From assembly GCA_021151485.1 (NCBI GenBank), contig JAGKXB010000001.1:62001-126000 (forward strand): a stretch of 64,000 nt of DNA. Reading direction: 5' to 3'. The position numbers and the translations under genes are program-made. Shown piece after piece: positions 20,064 through 29,888 of this stretch. The DNA is from Oxalobacteraceae bacterium. GTDB lineage: Bacteria > Pseudomonadota > Gammaproteobacteria > Burkholderiales > Burkholderiaceae_D. Position 1 is the first letter of the stretch; the number at the start of each line of letters is the position of its first letter. A model generated the notes under the pieces. The model had not been told where the DNA came from and searched no databases. It saw nothing but the letters and a program-made list of their open reading frames with translations.

Positions 20064-21185
20064 ATGAACTTAACTGAGATCTGGCACTATCATCGCCCCA
20101 CTCTTGCCAAAATATATTTGGACACACTAAATGCAGGATTGGTGACGTCCACTACTATTTTCGCTCCACGTCGTGCTGGCAAAACGTCTTTCCTTTTAAA
20201 AGACCTAACACCAGCGGCTGAATCCGCAGGCTACATTGTTGTCTATGCCGATCTTTGGCAAACAAAACTATCCCCAGGTGTTTCCATCGTACGCGCTCTG
20301 GAACAAGCACTAGAACCCAAAACTGCCGTTGATAGTTTGGTTGCCAAATTCAACACGCCCATTAAAAAACTCAAGGCAAAAGCTGCTGTAGCAGGAACCA
20401 CATTAGAAGGCGAAATAGAACTTGGCGATGCAAGCAAAAAAATACAAACCGAAATTGCCTTGCAAATTGATGCGCTTATTGAGGCGCTATGTAAAAAGAA
20501 GCCGGTACTCCTACTGATAGATGAAGCGCAAGAGCTGGCAAAAACGAAAGAACATGAAGCAGTCGCCACCGCATTACGTACAGCCATCACAAAAAATCAA
20601 ACCCGTTTACGCGTCGTCTTTACTGGATCGTCCAGAACACAATTGGCAAATGTATTTTCAAACTCCAATGCGCCGCTTTATTCCACTGGTGCTGCCATTG
20701 GTGATTTCCCACAGCTGAACCGAGATTTCGTTGAATACATTGCCGAGCGGTTTGAAGCATCGACCCAGCGCACCTTGCCGGTTGAACCCGCATGGGATGC
20801 TTTCGTGAATCTGAAATTGCAGCCAGAACCCTTTCTAATCGGTATCGTCAACATGATGCTAAATCCTTCCTTAACGCTGGAAAGCGCCATGAAAACCGTT
20901 GAAGAAAATTTGGCACATAGTGAAAATCATGAAGGCGCATGGGCTGCGCTCGATCAAACGCAAAAAGCTCTGATACGCATGCTGGCTCAGGATCCATCGC
21001 TTAAACCATTTAGTAAAGCTGCCATCACACAGTTACGCAACATCATTGGTATCGAATCGCTGGAAGCAACACACATCCAACGTGCAATGTCGAAGCTGGC
21101 TAATGTAGTAGTCAAATCACCACGCGACACTTACGAATTCGAAAATGAAGCCTTTGCGCAATGGGTTAGGACATTGGCTGAGTAG
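20064..21185 (+). CDS. AAA-type ATPase of unknown role
   Basis: A 373-aa P-loop ATPase. Walker A is a variant, APRRAGKT (34-41). Walker B is LLLIDE (149-154) with D153 and E154, and a sensor-like VVFTGSSRTQL follows at about 184-194. The remainder (about 215-373) looks like the helical lid and winged-helix end seen in the archaeal-type/STAND-related ATPases. No nuclease, membrane or protease domain is fused. A ribosome binding site (AGGTG) is well placed. The gene, with its palindromic control region, is bracketed by two direct copies of the ~85-bp repeat and belongs to no obvious operon. The function is unknown; a DNA-related or regulatory ATPase is possible. Confidence 0.75.
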   Translation: MNLTEIWHYHRPTLAKIYLDTLNAGLVTSTTIFAPRRAGKTSFLLKDLTPAAESAGYIVVYADLWQTKLSPGVSIVRALEQALEPKTAVDSLVAKFNTPIKKLKAKAAVAGTTLEGEIELGDASKKIQTEIALQIDALIEALCKKKPVLLLIDEAQELAKTKEHEAVATALRTAITKNQTRLRVVFTGSSRTQLANVFSNSNAPLYSTGAAIGDFPQLNRDFVEYIAERFEASTQRTLPVEPAWDAFVNLKLQPEPFLIGIVNMMLNPSLTLESAMKTVEENLAHSENHEGAWAALDQTQKALIRMLAQDPSLKPFSKAAITQLRNIIGIESLEATHIQRAMSKLANVVVKSPRDTYEFENEAFAQWVRTLAE

Positions 21186-21217
21186 CACCTTCCTCAATGA
21201 TCCGTAAGATGCAATTT

Positions 21218-21300
21218 GTAGGGTGCAGTAAGCGCAGCGCACTGCACCTTCATCGAAGGCCACCATACGGCGCAATGCGCTTCGCTTATTGACACCCTAC
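21218..21300 (+). repeat. ~85-bp palindromic repeat, copy 3
   Basis: An 83-bp element nearly identical to copy 2 and in the same orientation. It starts GTAGGGTGCAGTAAGCGCAG and ends GACACCCTAC. It lies between the convergent stops of the ATPase gene and the metallo-beta-lactamase-fold gene, so it could serve as a terminator for both. Confidence 0.88.
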
Positions 21301-21309
21301 TTATCTCTC

Positions 21310-22146
21310 TCAAAAAACAATAGCCTCACCAGGATTCAACACCGTCACCTCAGTCGATGATGTTTTCCCTAATGCATCCATATATTCAGCCGGCGTGCCT
21401 TTCAAGACAGAAATAGTGCCGTAATGCATCGGAATCGCTAAACGAGGTTTGAGCAATGTGTTGGTTGCCATCGCGGCATCTTTGGGACTCATCACATAAT
21501 GACCACCGATTGGAATCAAAATCAGGTCGGGTTTGTAATACTCGCCTATCATTTTCATGTCACCAAACAAGCCGGTGTCTCCCATGTGGTAAATTTTGAA
21601 ACCGTTTTCTAATTCAATGATGTATCCCACTGGTTCACCACCCACATGCACCTCTTCCCTGCTAGTTGCAGAATTTTTCCAAGCCAGTTCTGAACTATGT
21701 TCGGCATGTACGGCAGTGATATGAATATTTGGCCCCAACGGCGTCACCGTGCCGCCTTTACCAAAACCTTGTGCCAAATTAGCGGGCAAAATATCAAGCG
21801 CAGCAACTGATTGCATCAAACCGGCTGGTCCATACACTGGCGCGTTGTTCATCTTCGCTAGTTCTGGCGCATCAGAGAAATGATCAAAATGACCATGCGT
21901 GACCAAAATCAAATCCACTTTACCCAATGCTTCCAACTTTTTATACGCCACTGGCGTCTTAGGATTGGATGTCATCCACGGATCCAACACAATAACTTTG
22001 CCACTTGGCGTGGTGATTTTGAAGGCGGATTGTCCCAGCCACAAGACTTCGGTTTTATTCTCAGCAAACGTTGCAAACGAAATACTGAACAGCACAATAC
22101 CGCATAATAAACGCAGGGTATTTTTAAAAATTCTGATATCAAACAT
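21310..22146 (-). CDS. Exported metal-dependent hydrolase, UPF0173-like
   Basis: A metallo-beta-lactamase-fold hydrolase. The metal motif THGHFDHFSD (HxHxDH) is clear, with further ligands in HAEHSSE, HMGDTGLFGDM and IPMHYGT. The first ~28 residues form a cleavable signal peptide (hydrophobic core, then ATFAEN), so it should act in the periplasm, whereas many UPF0173 proteins are cytoplasmic. The length is 278 aa. The substrate is unknown. It is transcribed toward the ATPase gene, with repeat copy 3 between the two stops. Confidence 0.85.
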   Translation of the reverse strand: MFDIRIFKNTLRLLCGIVLFSISFATFAENKTEVLWLGQSAFKITTPSGKVIVLDPWMTSNPKTPVAYKKLEALGKVDLILVTHGHFDHFSDAPELAKMNNAPVYGPAGLMQSVAALDILPANLAQGFGKGGTVTPLGPNIHITAVHAEHSSELAWKNSATSREEVHVGGEPVGYIIELENGFKIYHMGDTGLFGDMKMIGEYYKPDLILIPIGGHYVMSPKDAAMATNTLLKPRLAIPMHYGTISVLKGTPAEYMDALGKTSSTEVTVLNPGEAIVF

Positions 22147-22279
22147 GGCGACTCCCTAGATTAATTTATGTTAATAAATAATGCATAATCAATAACAAAA
22201 TGAAACAAATATGTGCTCAAATATGTACTTGAATGTAGTGAATAAGCACACAATTTTTTAAGAAAGAGCGATCTCAAAC

Positions 22280-22825
22280 ATGTCAACCATTCGACGCTTA
22301 AACCACCACACAGATGCTGAAATCTTCAAAGCTCTGATCATCGAGGCTGCACAGGATACACCAGCTGCATTTTGTGAATCGGCAGAGGAGGTTGCCGCTA
22401 AACCTTTATCAGGCTTTGCCGATCTTTTGGATGATCACGGACGTGGTGATTTTGTGTTGGGCGCCTTTGATGATACGGACAATTTGGTAGGTATAGTTGG
22501 CCTTTGCCGTTCCCCATTTGGCAAACAACGCCACAAGGCCATGTTATGGGGCATGTATGTGACTATCAACAAACGCCAACAAGGTATAGGCCGACAATTA
22601 ATTCACGCGGCGATTAACAATGCCCGCACAATGCCAGGGATCCTGCACATTAATCTCAGCACCACCGGAACCAACGACGCTGCCAATCATTTGTACACAT
22701 CGCTAGGATTCAGAATCTACGGCGTAGAACCCAAGTCGGTCAACTTCAATGGTACGTATTTTGATGAAACCTGGATGCAATTGGAAATGTCCGCAATATC
22801 AGACTCGGGAATACCGCACCCATAA
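22280..22825 (+). CDS. GNAT-family N-acetyltransferase
   Basis: A 181-aa single-domain GNAT protein. The acetyl-CoA binding motif is KRQQGIGRQLIHAA (about 98-111), followed by the beta-5 region LHINLSTTGTNDAANHLYTSLGFRIYG (recognisable by AANHLYTSLGF). The acceptor is unknown; the ending resembles small-molecule or amino-acid acetyltransferases. It sits 15 bases before purN on the same strand and may be co-transcribed with it. Confidence 0.85.
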   Translation: MSTIRRLNHHTDAEIFKALIIEAAQDTPAAFCESAEEVAAKPLSGFADLLDDHGRGDFVLGAFDDTDNLVGIVGLCRSPFGKQRHKAMLWGMYVTINKRQQGIGRQLIHAAINNARTMPGILHINLSTTGTNDAANHLYTSLGFRIYGVEPKSVNFNGTYFDETWMQLEMSAISDSGIPHP

Positions 22826-22840
22826 GCGGTTGCAGGTACA

Positions 22841-23491
22841 ATGCGCGCTATGAAAAATATTGTTATTTTGATTTCTGGCCGCGGCAGCAATATGGAAGCG
22901 ATCGTACGCACTGCCCGTGCTGAGCAATGGCCAGCCAATATCGTCGCCGTGATCAGCAATCGTGCTAATGCTGCGGGGCTCAACTATGCACAACAACAAG
23001 GTATTGCCACAGCAGTCGTTGAAAATACGGCTTACCCAACACGCGAGAGTTTTGATACCGCGTTGCAGGCAACAATAGACCAGTTCGCACCCGACATCGT
23101 GATTTTGGCTGGCTTTATGCGTATTCTGACTGCGCCTTTTGTAGCACATTATGCTGGCCGTTTACTCAACATTCATCCTTCTTTATTACCCAGCTTCACT
23201 GGATTGTCTACGCACCGTCGGGCTCTGGAGGCTGGTGTCAAAATACACGGCAGTACCGTGCATTTTGTCACTGCTGATCTGGACCATGGACCCATCATTG
23301 CGCAAGCAGCAGTCCCCGTGCTGGAAGAGGATGACGAAGCTACTCTAGCAGCTCGCGTGCTCGCCCAGGAACACATTATTTACCCACGTGCAGTACGCTG
23401 GCTAGTCGAGGATAATTTATCGATTGATCAAGGTCGAGTAACGGTAAAAACAGTAAAGAAAACGCAAAAACTGCAGGCGGAAATTACATAA
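22841..23491 (+). CDS. purN: Folate-dependent GAR transformylase PurN
   Basis: Transfers a formyl group from 10-formyltetrahydrofolate to GAR in purine synthesis. The start VILISGRGSNMEA binds the phosphate. The catalytic triad lies in NIHPSLLPSF (Asn and His) and in DLDHGPII (Asp). The length of 216 aa is normal. A second ATG at 22850 gives the more usual MKNIVILISG start; the spacing to AGG slightly favours the first. PurN and PurT catalyse the same step by different one-carbon donors, and both are in this window. Confidence 0.94.
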   Translation: MRAMKNIVILISGRGSNMEAIVRTARAEQWPANIVAVISNRANAAGLNYAQQQGIATAVVENTAYPTRESFDTALQATIDQFAPDIVILAGFMRILTAPFVAHYAGRLLNIHPSLLPSFTGLSTHRRALEAGVKIHGSTVHFVTADLDHGPIIAQAAVPVLEEDDEATLAARVLAQEHIIYPRAVRWLVEDNLSIDQGRVTVKTVKKTQKLQAEIT

Positions 23492-23544
23492 AAAGCCTAG
23501 CAACATCCTCATCCATTTTTATCAAAGAACAACAAGGAACGCCC

Positions 23545-24801
23545 ATGAGATTGCCTCCAGCGATCGTTACCCATGCTGAACAAGTATTACGCGAAGTATT
23601 ACGTTTCAGCGCCCCGGCCGATAACACCCTATCACGCTATTTCCGTGACCACCCAAGATTAGGGGGGCGTGAACGCGGCGCCATTGCCGAAGGCGTGTAT
23701 GCGGTACTGCGGAATAAACTCTTTTACAGCAACTTTGCCGAAGCAGGCAATGCATCCACCATGCGCCGTTTGATCTTGCTTGGTCTGGTTGAAGCAGTGG
23801 GTATTGATGCGCTAGGCGGCTTGTCGGAAGAAGAAACCGCATGGCTGACACGCATGGCTGAAATCGATCGCAATTTGTTACCCGCCATCATGCGTAGCAA
23901 TTTGCCGCAATGGCTGCTGGATCAATTAATCGCACAATATGGCGAAGAAAACGCACTGCAATTAGCCGATGCATTAAACCGCCCCGCGCCACTCGATTTG
24001 CGTGTCAATTCGATCAAAGCCACGCTGGAAGAAGTGCAAGCCGCACTCGCCACCGCTCCCATTTTGTGTGCAACCACACCTTATGCACCACTGTGTTTGC
24101 GGATTCTGCAAAAACCCTCGTTGCAAAATCTAACCCTGTTCAAAAACGGTGCGATCGAAGTACAAGATGAGGGTAGTCAACTATTGGCGCAAATCGTGGG
24201 CGCCAAGCGTAGTGAAATGGTTGTGGATTTTTGCGCTGGCGCTGGCGGCAAAACCCTGGCACTGGGTGCTGCGATGCGCAATACCGGTCGTTTATATGCA
24301 TTCGATGTATCGGAAAAACGCCTAGCAAAACTCAAACCACGCCTGGCAAAAAGTGGTTTATCCAATGTCCATCCGGTATTAATCGCACACGAAAAAGATG
24401 CCAAAATCAAGCGTCTGGCAGGAAAAGTCGACCGTGTACTGGTGGATGCGCCTTGTAGCGGCCTGGGAACCTTGCGCCGCAATCCCGATGTCAAATGGCG
24501 CCAATCCGCTTCTGCGATTGACGAATTACAAACCAAACAGCAAGCAATTTTGGCGGGTGCGGCGCGCTTGTTAAAACCAGGTGGACGTTTGGTGTATGCG
24601 ACTTGCAGCGTACTGCAACAAGAAAATGAAGCTATCGCTGCACAGTTTTTAGCTAGCCATGAACAGTTTTCTTTGCTTCCCATGAAAGACGTCTTAGCTG
24701 AACAAAAAATTCCATTGGAGATGGGAGACTATCTAAAACTGCTGCCACATGTGCATCAAACTGATGGATTTTTTGCCGCCGTATTTGAACGCAAAGTATG
24801 A
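23545..24801 (+). CDS. RsmB/NOP-type RNA cytosine-C5 methyltransferase
   Basis: A SAM-dependent rRNA m5C methyltransferase. The N-terminal half has the NusB/RsmB-like helical RNA-binding part (about 1-150). SAM motif I is VVDFCAGAGGKTLAL (about 229-243). The two catalytic cysteines are in VDAPCSGLGTLRRNPD and YATCSVLQQENE. At 418 aa it is complete. It is close to RsmB, but this copy next to purN is the type found alongside it in many Burkholderiales, so I leave the exact rRNA target open. Its stop overlaps the PLD gene start (ATGA). Confidence 0.9.
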   Translation: MRLPPAIVTHAEQVLREVLRFSAPADNTLSRYFRDHPRLGGRERGAIAEGVYAVLRNKLFYSNFAEAGNASTMRRLILLGLVEAVGIDALGGLSEEETAWLTRMAEIDRNLLPAIMRSNLPQWLLDQLIAQYGEENALQLADALNRPAPLDLRVNSIKATLEEVQAALATAPILCATTPYAPLCLRILQKPSLQNLTLFKNGAIEVQDEGSQLLAQIVGAKRSEMVVDFCAGAGGKTLALGAAMRNTGRLYAFDVSEKRLAKLKPRLAKSGLSNVHPVLIAHEKDAKIKRLAGKVDRVLVDAPCSGLGTLRRNPDVKWRQSASAIDELQTKQQAILAGAARLLKPGGRLVYATCSVLQQENEAIAAQFLASHEQFSLLPMKDVLAEQKIPLEMGDYLKLLPHVHQTDGFFAAVFERKV

Positions 24802-25391
24802 CCAAATACCGCTCTCGCCTGTTATTACTGTTAGCGCTAAGCGTAACAGTCATAGCAACGGTCTTCACCACATCCGCCACCTCGCTTGGTTTCCATGAAA
24901 AATCAGCACCATTAGAAGCAAAAGGTACCATCCAGGTGGCATTTGCACCTTGGGATAATGTCGAAGAATTGATCATCGACACGATAGACGGTGCGAAAAA
25001 ACAAATTCTGGTACAAGCCTATTCATTCACCAGTAAAACAATCGCCGATGCACTCATCAAAGCACATCAACGTGGTGTCGATGTGCGCGTACTAGCCGAT
25101 GAGAAAACAACAATGCAAAATAGTTCATCCAAAATTGCCATGTTGGCGGAAGCAGGTATCCCGGTTTGGTTAGAAACTAAATATCAAAATGCCCACAATA
25201 AGATCATGATGATGGATGCTGACACCCCCAACCCCACCATCATCACAGGAAGTTACAACTTTACGCGCGCCGCACAATATAAGAACGCAGAAAATGTTTT
25301 AGTCATCCGCCAAAACAGCGCACTCGCTTCTCGTTACGCGGCAAATTGGGAGCGTCACAAACAAGACGCAACGATCTTTAGAAATAATTAA
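24798..25391 (+). CDS. Exported phospholipase D-family nuclease
   Basis: A single-HKD PLD-superfamily protein like the Nuc endonuclease, which works as a dimer. The HKD motif is HNKIMMMDADTPNPTIITGS (H-x-K, D and the GS pair). A hydrophobic N-terminal segment (about 8-30) is a signal peptide or anchor, so the protein should act outside the cytoplasm. The length of 197 aa fits the family. It overlaps the methyltransferase gene by four bases and is nine bases before the MscS gene, so the three genes are probably one transcript. Confidence 0.88.
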   Translation: MTKYRSRLLLLLALSVTVIATVFTTSATSLGFHEKSAPLEAKGTIQVAFAPWDNVEELIIDTIDGAKKQILVQAYSFTSKTIADALIKAHQRGVDVRVLADEKTTMQNSSSKIAMLAEAGIPVWLETKYQNAHNKIMMMDADTPNPTIITGSYNFTRAAQYKNAENVLVIRQNSALASRYAANWERHKQDATIFRNN

Positions 25392-25399
25392 ATAAATTT

Positions 25400-26707
25400 A
25401 TGACACACAACTTGCTTGCCAATTTGGTATACGACTTGTGGGGCGACATCCACATACCAGGCATTTTGTGCCAAATCGGTGCTATTTTCGTGTGTACAGC
25501 CTTAGGGTGGGGAATCACTTACTTTTTACGCAAAACATATAAATCTAAAAAGGAACAATTCACCCCGGTGATACGATTTGGCATCGGTAGCTTTGTGTAT
25601 GTGCTCGCACCATTTTTGACGTTAGTTTTGTTGATCATTGCAAAATTAATACTGGAAAAATGGCAACGTATCAATTTATTGCAAGTCGCCATCCCACTCA
25701 TGGCTTCTTTTGCGCTGATCCGTCTAGTGTTTTATATTTTGCGACGCATTTTCATGCGGCAAAACAACCTGGGCAGCACATTGTTATTACTGGAAAAATT
25801 TTTTGCCGCCCTGGTATGGGGTAGTGTTGCCTTATACATAACAGGTTTGTGGCCAGATTTGCTGACCTACATGAATGAAACAGTCGTGCCATTTGGACGT
25901 CATAAGGTCTCTGTTTCCGTCATCTTACAAGCGATTATTTCCGTCATTTCGATCTTGATTATTGCGCTCTGGGCTGGGACCGCCTTAGAAGAGCGTTTAA
26001 TGCAGGTACACGCCATTCATACTTCGCTACGTGTTGTCATGGCACGTATGGCGCGTGCTTTATTGATTTTAACCGGGTTGCTAATCAGTCTATCGATATC
26101 TGGCATTGATTTAACCGTGCTCTCCGTCTTTGGTGGTGCCTTAGGAGTTGGGCTAGGCTTGGGTTTACAAAAAATCGCCAGCAACTACGTCTCAGGTTTT
26201 GTGATTTTGTTAGACCGCAGTATTTCCATTGATGACATGATCATGGTGGATAAATATTATGGAAGGGTTACGCATATCAATTCTCGTTACACCATACTCC
26301 AAAGCATGGATGGAATTGAATCGATTATTCCAAATGAAATGCTGGTCTTTTCTCCAGTACAAAACTACTCATTAAGCAATCGTAGTCTAAGGCTAGCAGC
26401 ACAAGTCACGATTGATTATCACAGTGATGTCACGCATGTTTTACACTTATTAGAAACCGAAGTTGCTGCAATCAAACGCATCGCCACAACACCTGCTCCA
26501 CAGGCTTTTTTACTCAAATTAGCTGACAATGGCCTAGATTTGGAAGTTGGATTTTGGATTGCTGACCCAGAAAATGGTCGCTCCAACATCCTGTCTGAAG
26601 TCAACCAAACTATTTTGCGCGTGCTACAGGCACACAATATCAACATACCCTACCCGCAACGCGACATTAGAATCGTTAACAACCAAGGTAATTTAGGTGT
26701 CAATTAA
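25400..26707 (+). CDS. MscS-family mechanosensitive channel
   Basis: An inner-membrane channel of the MscS type. Several N-terminal transmembrane segments (five or six in the first 235 residues) precede the pore helix, a glycine/alanine-rich stretch SVFGGALGVGLGLGLQKIASN, then the beta domain starting LLDRSISIDDMI with the usual ITTRYT-like site as HINSRYTILQ. The cytoplasmic end is short. The length of 435 aa is larger than E. coli MscS because of the additional membrane segments. It likely relieves osmotic stress; ligand gating cannot be judged. Confidence 0.9.
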   Translation: MTHNLLANLVYDLWGDIHIPGILCQIGAIFVCTALGWGITYFLRKTYKSKKEQFTPVIRFGIGSFVYVLAPFLTLVLLIIAKLILEKWQRINLLQVAIPLMASFALIRLVFYILRRIFMRQNNLGSTLLLLEKFFAALVWGSVALYITGLWPDLLTYMNETVVPFGRHKVSVSVILQAIISVISILIIALWAGTALEERLMQVHAIHTSLRVVMARMARALLILTGLLISLSISGIDLTVLSVFGGALGVGLGLGLQKIASNYVSGFVILLDRSISIDDMIMVDKYYGRVTHINSRYTILQSMDGIESIIPNEMLVFSPVQNYSLSNRSLRLAAQVTIDYHSDVTHVLHLLETEVAAIKRIATTPAPQAFLLKLADNGLDLEVGFWIADPENGRSNILSEVNQTILRVLQAHNINIPYPQRDIRIVNNQGNLGVN

Positions 26708-26916
26708 GGTAATAAGGCAATCTTTTAGCCTGAACTGAACGCTGAATGAAGCTGTAAAACAGCGTACAATCTTGGCGAAATTTAAATAAATATTTACTTT
26801 TTAACATCAAGCAATACACAACACACAATACACAGGATGTGTCCGCAATTCCTCGACGCACTAAAATCATCAAAAACGATTAAAAACAATCAAAATTACA
26901 AATCACTGGAGTATAA

Positions 26917-28134
26917 ATGTTCCCAAACAGCCTAGCAGATGGACTGTATGCTTTTCTTAATTTTGCTTCTCATGGCATCACCCATGCCAGCGGATGGCAG
27001 ATTTTCATCTACACGTTAATCGTTACCCACATCACAATTGCTAGCGTGACCATTTTCCTACATCGCTGCCAGGCGCATCGCGCGCTCGATTTGCATGCGC
27101 TTCCCAGCCATTTCTTTCGCTTTTGGCTTTGGCTCACTACCGGTCAAGTTACAAAAGAATGGGCCGCTATCCACCGCAAGCATCATGCTAAATGTGAAAC
27201 ACCAGAAGATCCACACAGTCCAGTGATATACGGCATTAAAAAAGTATTACTAGAGGGTGCAGAACTGTATCGCATTGAGTCAAAAAATCCCGAAACAATG
27301 AAGAAATATGGTCATGGCACACCTAATGACTGGATAGAAAAACGTCTTTACACCCCTTACAGCTGGCTCGGCATCATTTTCATGTTAGCGATTAATGTAT
27401 TGCTCTTTGGCGTCATCGGCATCACCGTGTGGGCGGTGCAAATGCTCTGGATTCCTGTCACTGCCGCCGGCATCATCAATGGCGCTGGGCATTATTGGGG
27501 TTATCGCAATTACGACTGCGCGGATGCCGCCACCAATCTCATGCCATGGGGTATTTTGATCGGTGGTGAAGAGCTACACAACAATCATCACACCTTCGCC
27601 ACATCGGCCAAACTTTCCTCCAAATGGTATGAATTCGATATAGGCTGGCTCTATATTCGCCTACTGGAAATTGTAAAACTTGCCAAAGTCAAAAAAGTTG
27701 CGCCCGCACCCAAATTTTCACTAGAAAAATCCGTAGTAGATTTCGATACCTTGCATGCGGTCATCACCCATCGTTATGACGTCATGGCGAAATATGCCAA
27801 ATCAATCAAACATGCATGGCAAGATGAGATCACACATCTTAAAGAAAAAGCACAATTGGAATCTGGTTTTCTCAAATCGTCCAAAAAACTCTTACAACGC
27901 GAACCAACCAAGTTGGAAATGCTGCACAAACAGCAATTATCAGAACTTTTTGCACATAGTAAAGTGCTGAAAACCATGCATGAAATGCGTGTTGAACTCG
28001 GTGCAATTTGGGAGCGCTCACACGCTAGTCGTGATCAATTGCTGCATCAATTACAAGACTGGTGCACACGCGCAGAAGCTTCAGGGATTGCCTCACTGCA
28101 AGAATTTTCTATGCGTTTACGTCGCTATTCTTAA
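26917..28134 (+). CDS. Membrane fatty acid desaturase (acyl-CoA delta-9 type)
   Basis: A di-iron membrane desaturase for making unsaturated fatty acids. The three histidine boxes are HRCQAH, HRKHH and HNNHH, in the order and spacing of the stearoyl-CoA-type family, with four hydrophobic segments. Residues up to about 265 are the catalytic domain. The last ~130 are a charged, helical, coiled-coil-like extension, as in several betaproteobacterial members. It is monocistronic by position; its 209-base upstream region shows no recognisable operator. It is a different lineage from the broken desaturase at 45442-46301. Confidence 0.9.
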   Translation: MFPNSLADGLYAFLNFASHGITHASGWQIFIYTLIVTHITIASVTIFLHRCQAHRALDLHALPSHFFRFWLWLTTGQVTKEWAAIHRKHHAKCETPEDPHSPVIYGIKKVLLEGAELYRIESKNPETMKKYGHGTPNDWIEKRLYTPYSWLGIIFMLAINVLLFGVIGITVWAVQMLWIPVTAAGIINGAGHYWGYRNYDCADAATNLMPWGILIGGEELHNNHHTFATSAKLSSKWYEFDIGWLYIRLLEIVKLAKVKKVAPAPKFSLEKSVVDFDTLHAVITHRYDVMAKYAKSIKHAWQDEITHLKEKAQLESGFLKSSKKLLQREPTKLEMLHKQQLSELFAHSKVLKTMHEMRVELGAIWERSHASRDQLLHQLQDWCTRAEASGIASLQEFSMRLRRYS

Positions 28135-28163
28135 TTCATTTTTTAAATATCTTTTAATTTCCC

Positions 28164-28799
28164 ATGTCAATCGACCATCTGCGCAAAGAATACAGTCGTG
28201 CTGAATTATCAAAATCAGACGTCGCATCTGATCCAGTTGAGCAATTCTCGAAGTGGTTTGAAGAGGCCAGACTGGCACAAGTACCAGAACATAATGCGAT
28301 GAGTCTGGCAACCATTAATGCCCAAGGTCGTCCATCCAGCCGCATTGTTTTGATCAAAGAATTTGATCAACGCGGTTTCACCTGGTTTACCAACTACAGC
28401 AGCCGTAAAGGGTTGGATTTAGAAAGTAATCCGCACGCAGCTTTGTTATTTCATTGGGTAGAACTAGAGCGCCAAGTTCGCATCGAAGGACGGATTGAAA
28501 AGCTATCCACCACAGAAAATGATATCTACTTTAAAAGCCGCCCACTAAACAGCCGCCTCGGCGCAATCGCCTCAGCACAGAGCCAAATTGTGGAGAATCG
28601 GGCAATCTTAGAAGATAAATTTATTCAGGTACAAGCCGAATATGGCGATAACCCACCACGTCCGGCACATTGGGGTGGGTATCGATTGATTCCAGATTAT
28701 TTAGAATTCTGGCAAGGTCGTAATTCACGCTTGCATGATCGGATTGCTTATATCAAACAATCTGATGGGGAATGGGGTACGCAACGGTTGCAGCCTTAA
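28164..28799 (+). CDS. pdxH: Pyridoxamine 5'-phosphate oxidase
   Basis: An FMN enzyme that makes pyridoxal 5'-phosphate from pyridoxamine or pyridoxine phosphate. The motifs include [20 protein letters not shown] (as AMSLAT...SSRIVLIK), the FMN-binding [22 protein letters not shown] and the C-terminal [13 protein letters not shown]. The length of 211 aa is normal. It follows the desaturase by 29 bases. The facing purK gene ends 39 bases downstream, with no obvious terminator hairpin between them. Confidence 0.95.
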   Translation: MSIDHLRKEYSRAELSKSDVASDPVEQFSKWFEEARLAQVPEHNAMSLATINAQGRPSSRIVLIKEFDQRGFTWFTNYSSRKGLDLESNPHAALLFHWVELERQVRIEGRIEKLSTTENDIYFKSRPLNSRLGAIASAQSQIVENRAILEDKFIQVQAEYGDNPPRPAHWGGYRLIPDYLEFWQGRNSRLHDRIAYIKQSDGEWGTQRLQP

Positions 28800-28838
28800 G
28801 TGACACATAAGTGCCGCAACCTTGTCCCTTGTCCTAAT

Positions 28839-29888
28839 TTAACGTAATCGCGCCAACGCCCAAGCGCGGGCATTTTCCAGATTGCTGGGAAGATCCAACT
28901 CCGCAAGCCAACTAGCAAGTTGTTCCGGATTGGGATGATAAAAATTGAGATGACCCATTTTGCGGCCGGGTCGTAGACTTTTGCCATACCAGTGCAGTTG
29001 CGCAGCACTATGTTCTAACCATGTATTGTCGTAGGGAAGCCCTAATAGGTTCAGCATCATGCTGGAGCCTGGTTGTTCTGGTTGCGGCAAAGGTAACCCA
29101 CAGACAGCACGTAAATGCAATTCAAATTGGCTGATTGATGCACCGGCTTGCGTCCAATGGCCGGAGTTATGCACCCGTGGAGCAATTTCGTTGATGAGAA
29201 GTTGACCGTTGATGAGAAAACATTCGATTGCCATGACACCCACGTAATCCAGCGCTTCCATCACTGTGCGCAACATTTGTTCCGCTTTGGGCTGCAAAAG
29301 CGTGAAGCGTTCTGGCTGACTCAAGCTGACGGTTAATACGCCATCATCATGCCGATTTTCGGTTAAACGGTAATATACGATTTGACCATCCAAGCCACGC
29401 GCACCGATGATAGAGACTTCGGTCTCAAAACGAATCGCCTGTTCCGCCACCGCATCACCAGCCCAGTCTGGAAAATCACTGACTACACCTTCCCTCAAAC
29501 GCTGCTGACCACGTCCATCGTAACCACCGCTGGCACGCTTCATGAAAACATCTGCACCCAATTTTTGATGCAATGTATCCTGTGACATATCAGCCGAGAC
29601 TACGCACCATGGCGCTGTGGCTAATCCCAATTCGTCCAACAAAGTTTTTTGCTGAATACGATTGGCCAAACTGGCGAAAGCCGCGCTATTAAGCCAACCT
29701 GGATGGCGCTGCAAAGCATCGGTGAAGAGATTAGCTGGCCAATGCTCACGTTCAGCAGTAATCGGTACATTTACTGGTGGCAAAAAATCCGTTTCTATAT
29801 CGAGTAACTGCACATCAATACCAATACGCAAACCCGCCTGCTGCAACATGGCGCCGAGCTGGCCATTGCCTAATACAGCTACTTTCAT
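28839..29888 (-). CDS. purK: 5-(carboxyamino)imidazole ribonucleotide synthase PurK
   Basis: An ATP-grasp enzyme that carboxylates AIR to N5-CAIR using ATP and bicarbonate. It starts [15 protein letters not shown] (from the ATG at 29888, 349 aa). It has [16 protein letters not shown] for ATP binding and [15 protein letters not shown] near the metal site. An open frame upstream to 29945 lies inside purE and is not expected to be used. The start overlaps the purE stop (ATGA), giving a purE-purK operon. Confidence 0.95.
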   Translation of the reverse strand: MKVAVLGNGQLGAMLQQAGLRIGIDVQLLDIETDFLPPVNVPITAEREHWPANLFTDALQRHPGWLNSAAFASLANRIQQKTLLDELGLATAPWCVVSADMSQDTLHQKLGADVFMKRASGGYDGRGQQRLREGVVSDFPDWAGDAVAEQAIRFETEVSIIGARGLDGQIVYYRLTENRHDDGVLTVSLSQPERFTLLQPKAEQMLRTVMEALDYVGVMAIECFLINGQLLINEIAPRVHNSGHWTQAGASISQFELHLRAVCGLPLPQPEQPGSSMMLNLLGLPYDNTWLEHSAAQLHWYGKSLRPGRKMGHLNFYHPNPEQLASWLAELDLPSNLENARAWALARLR

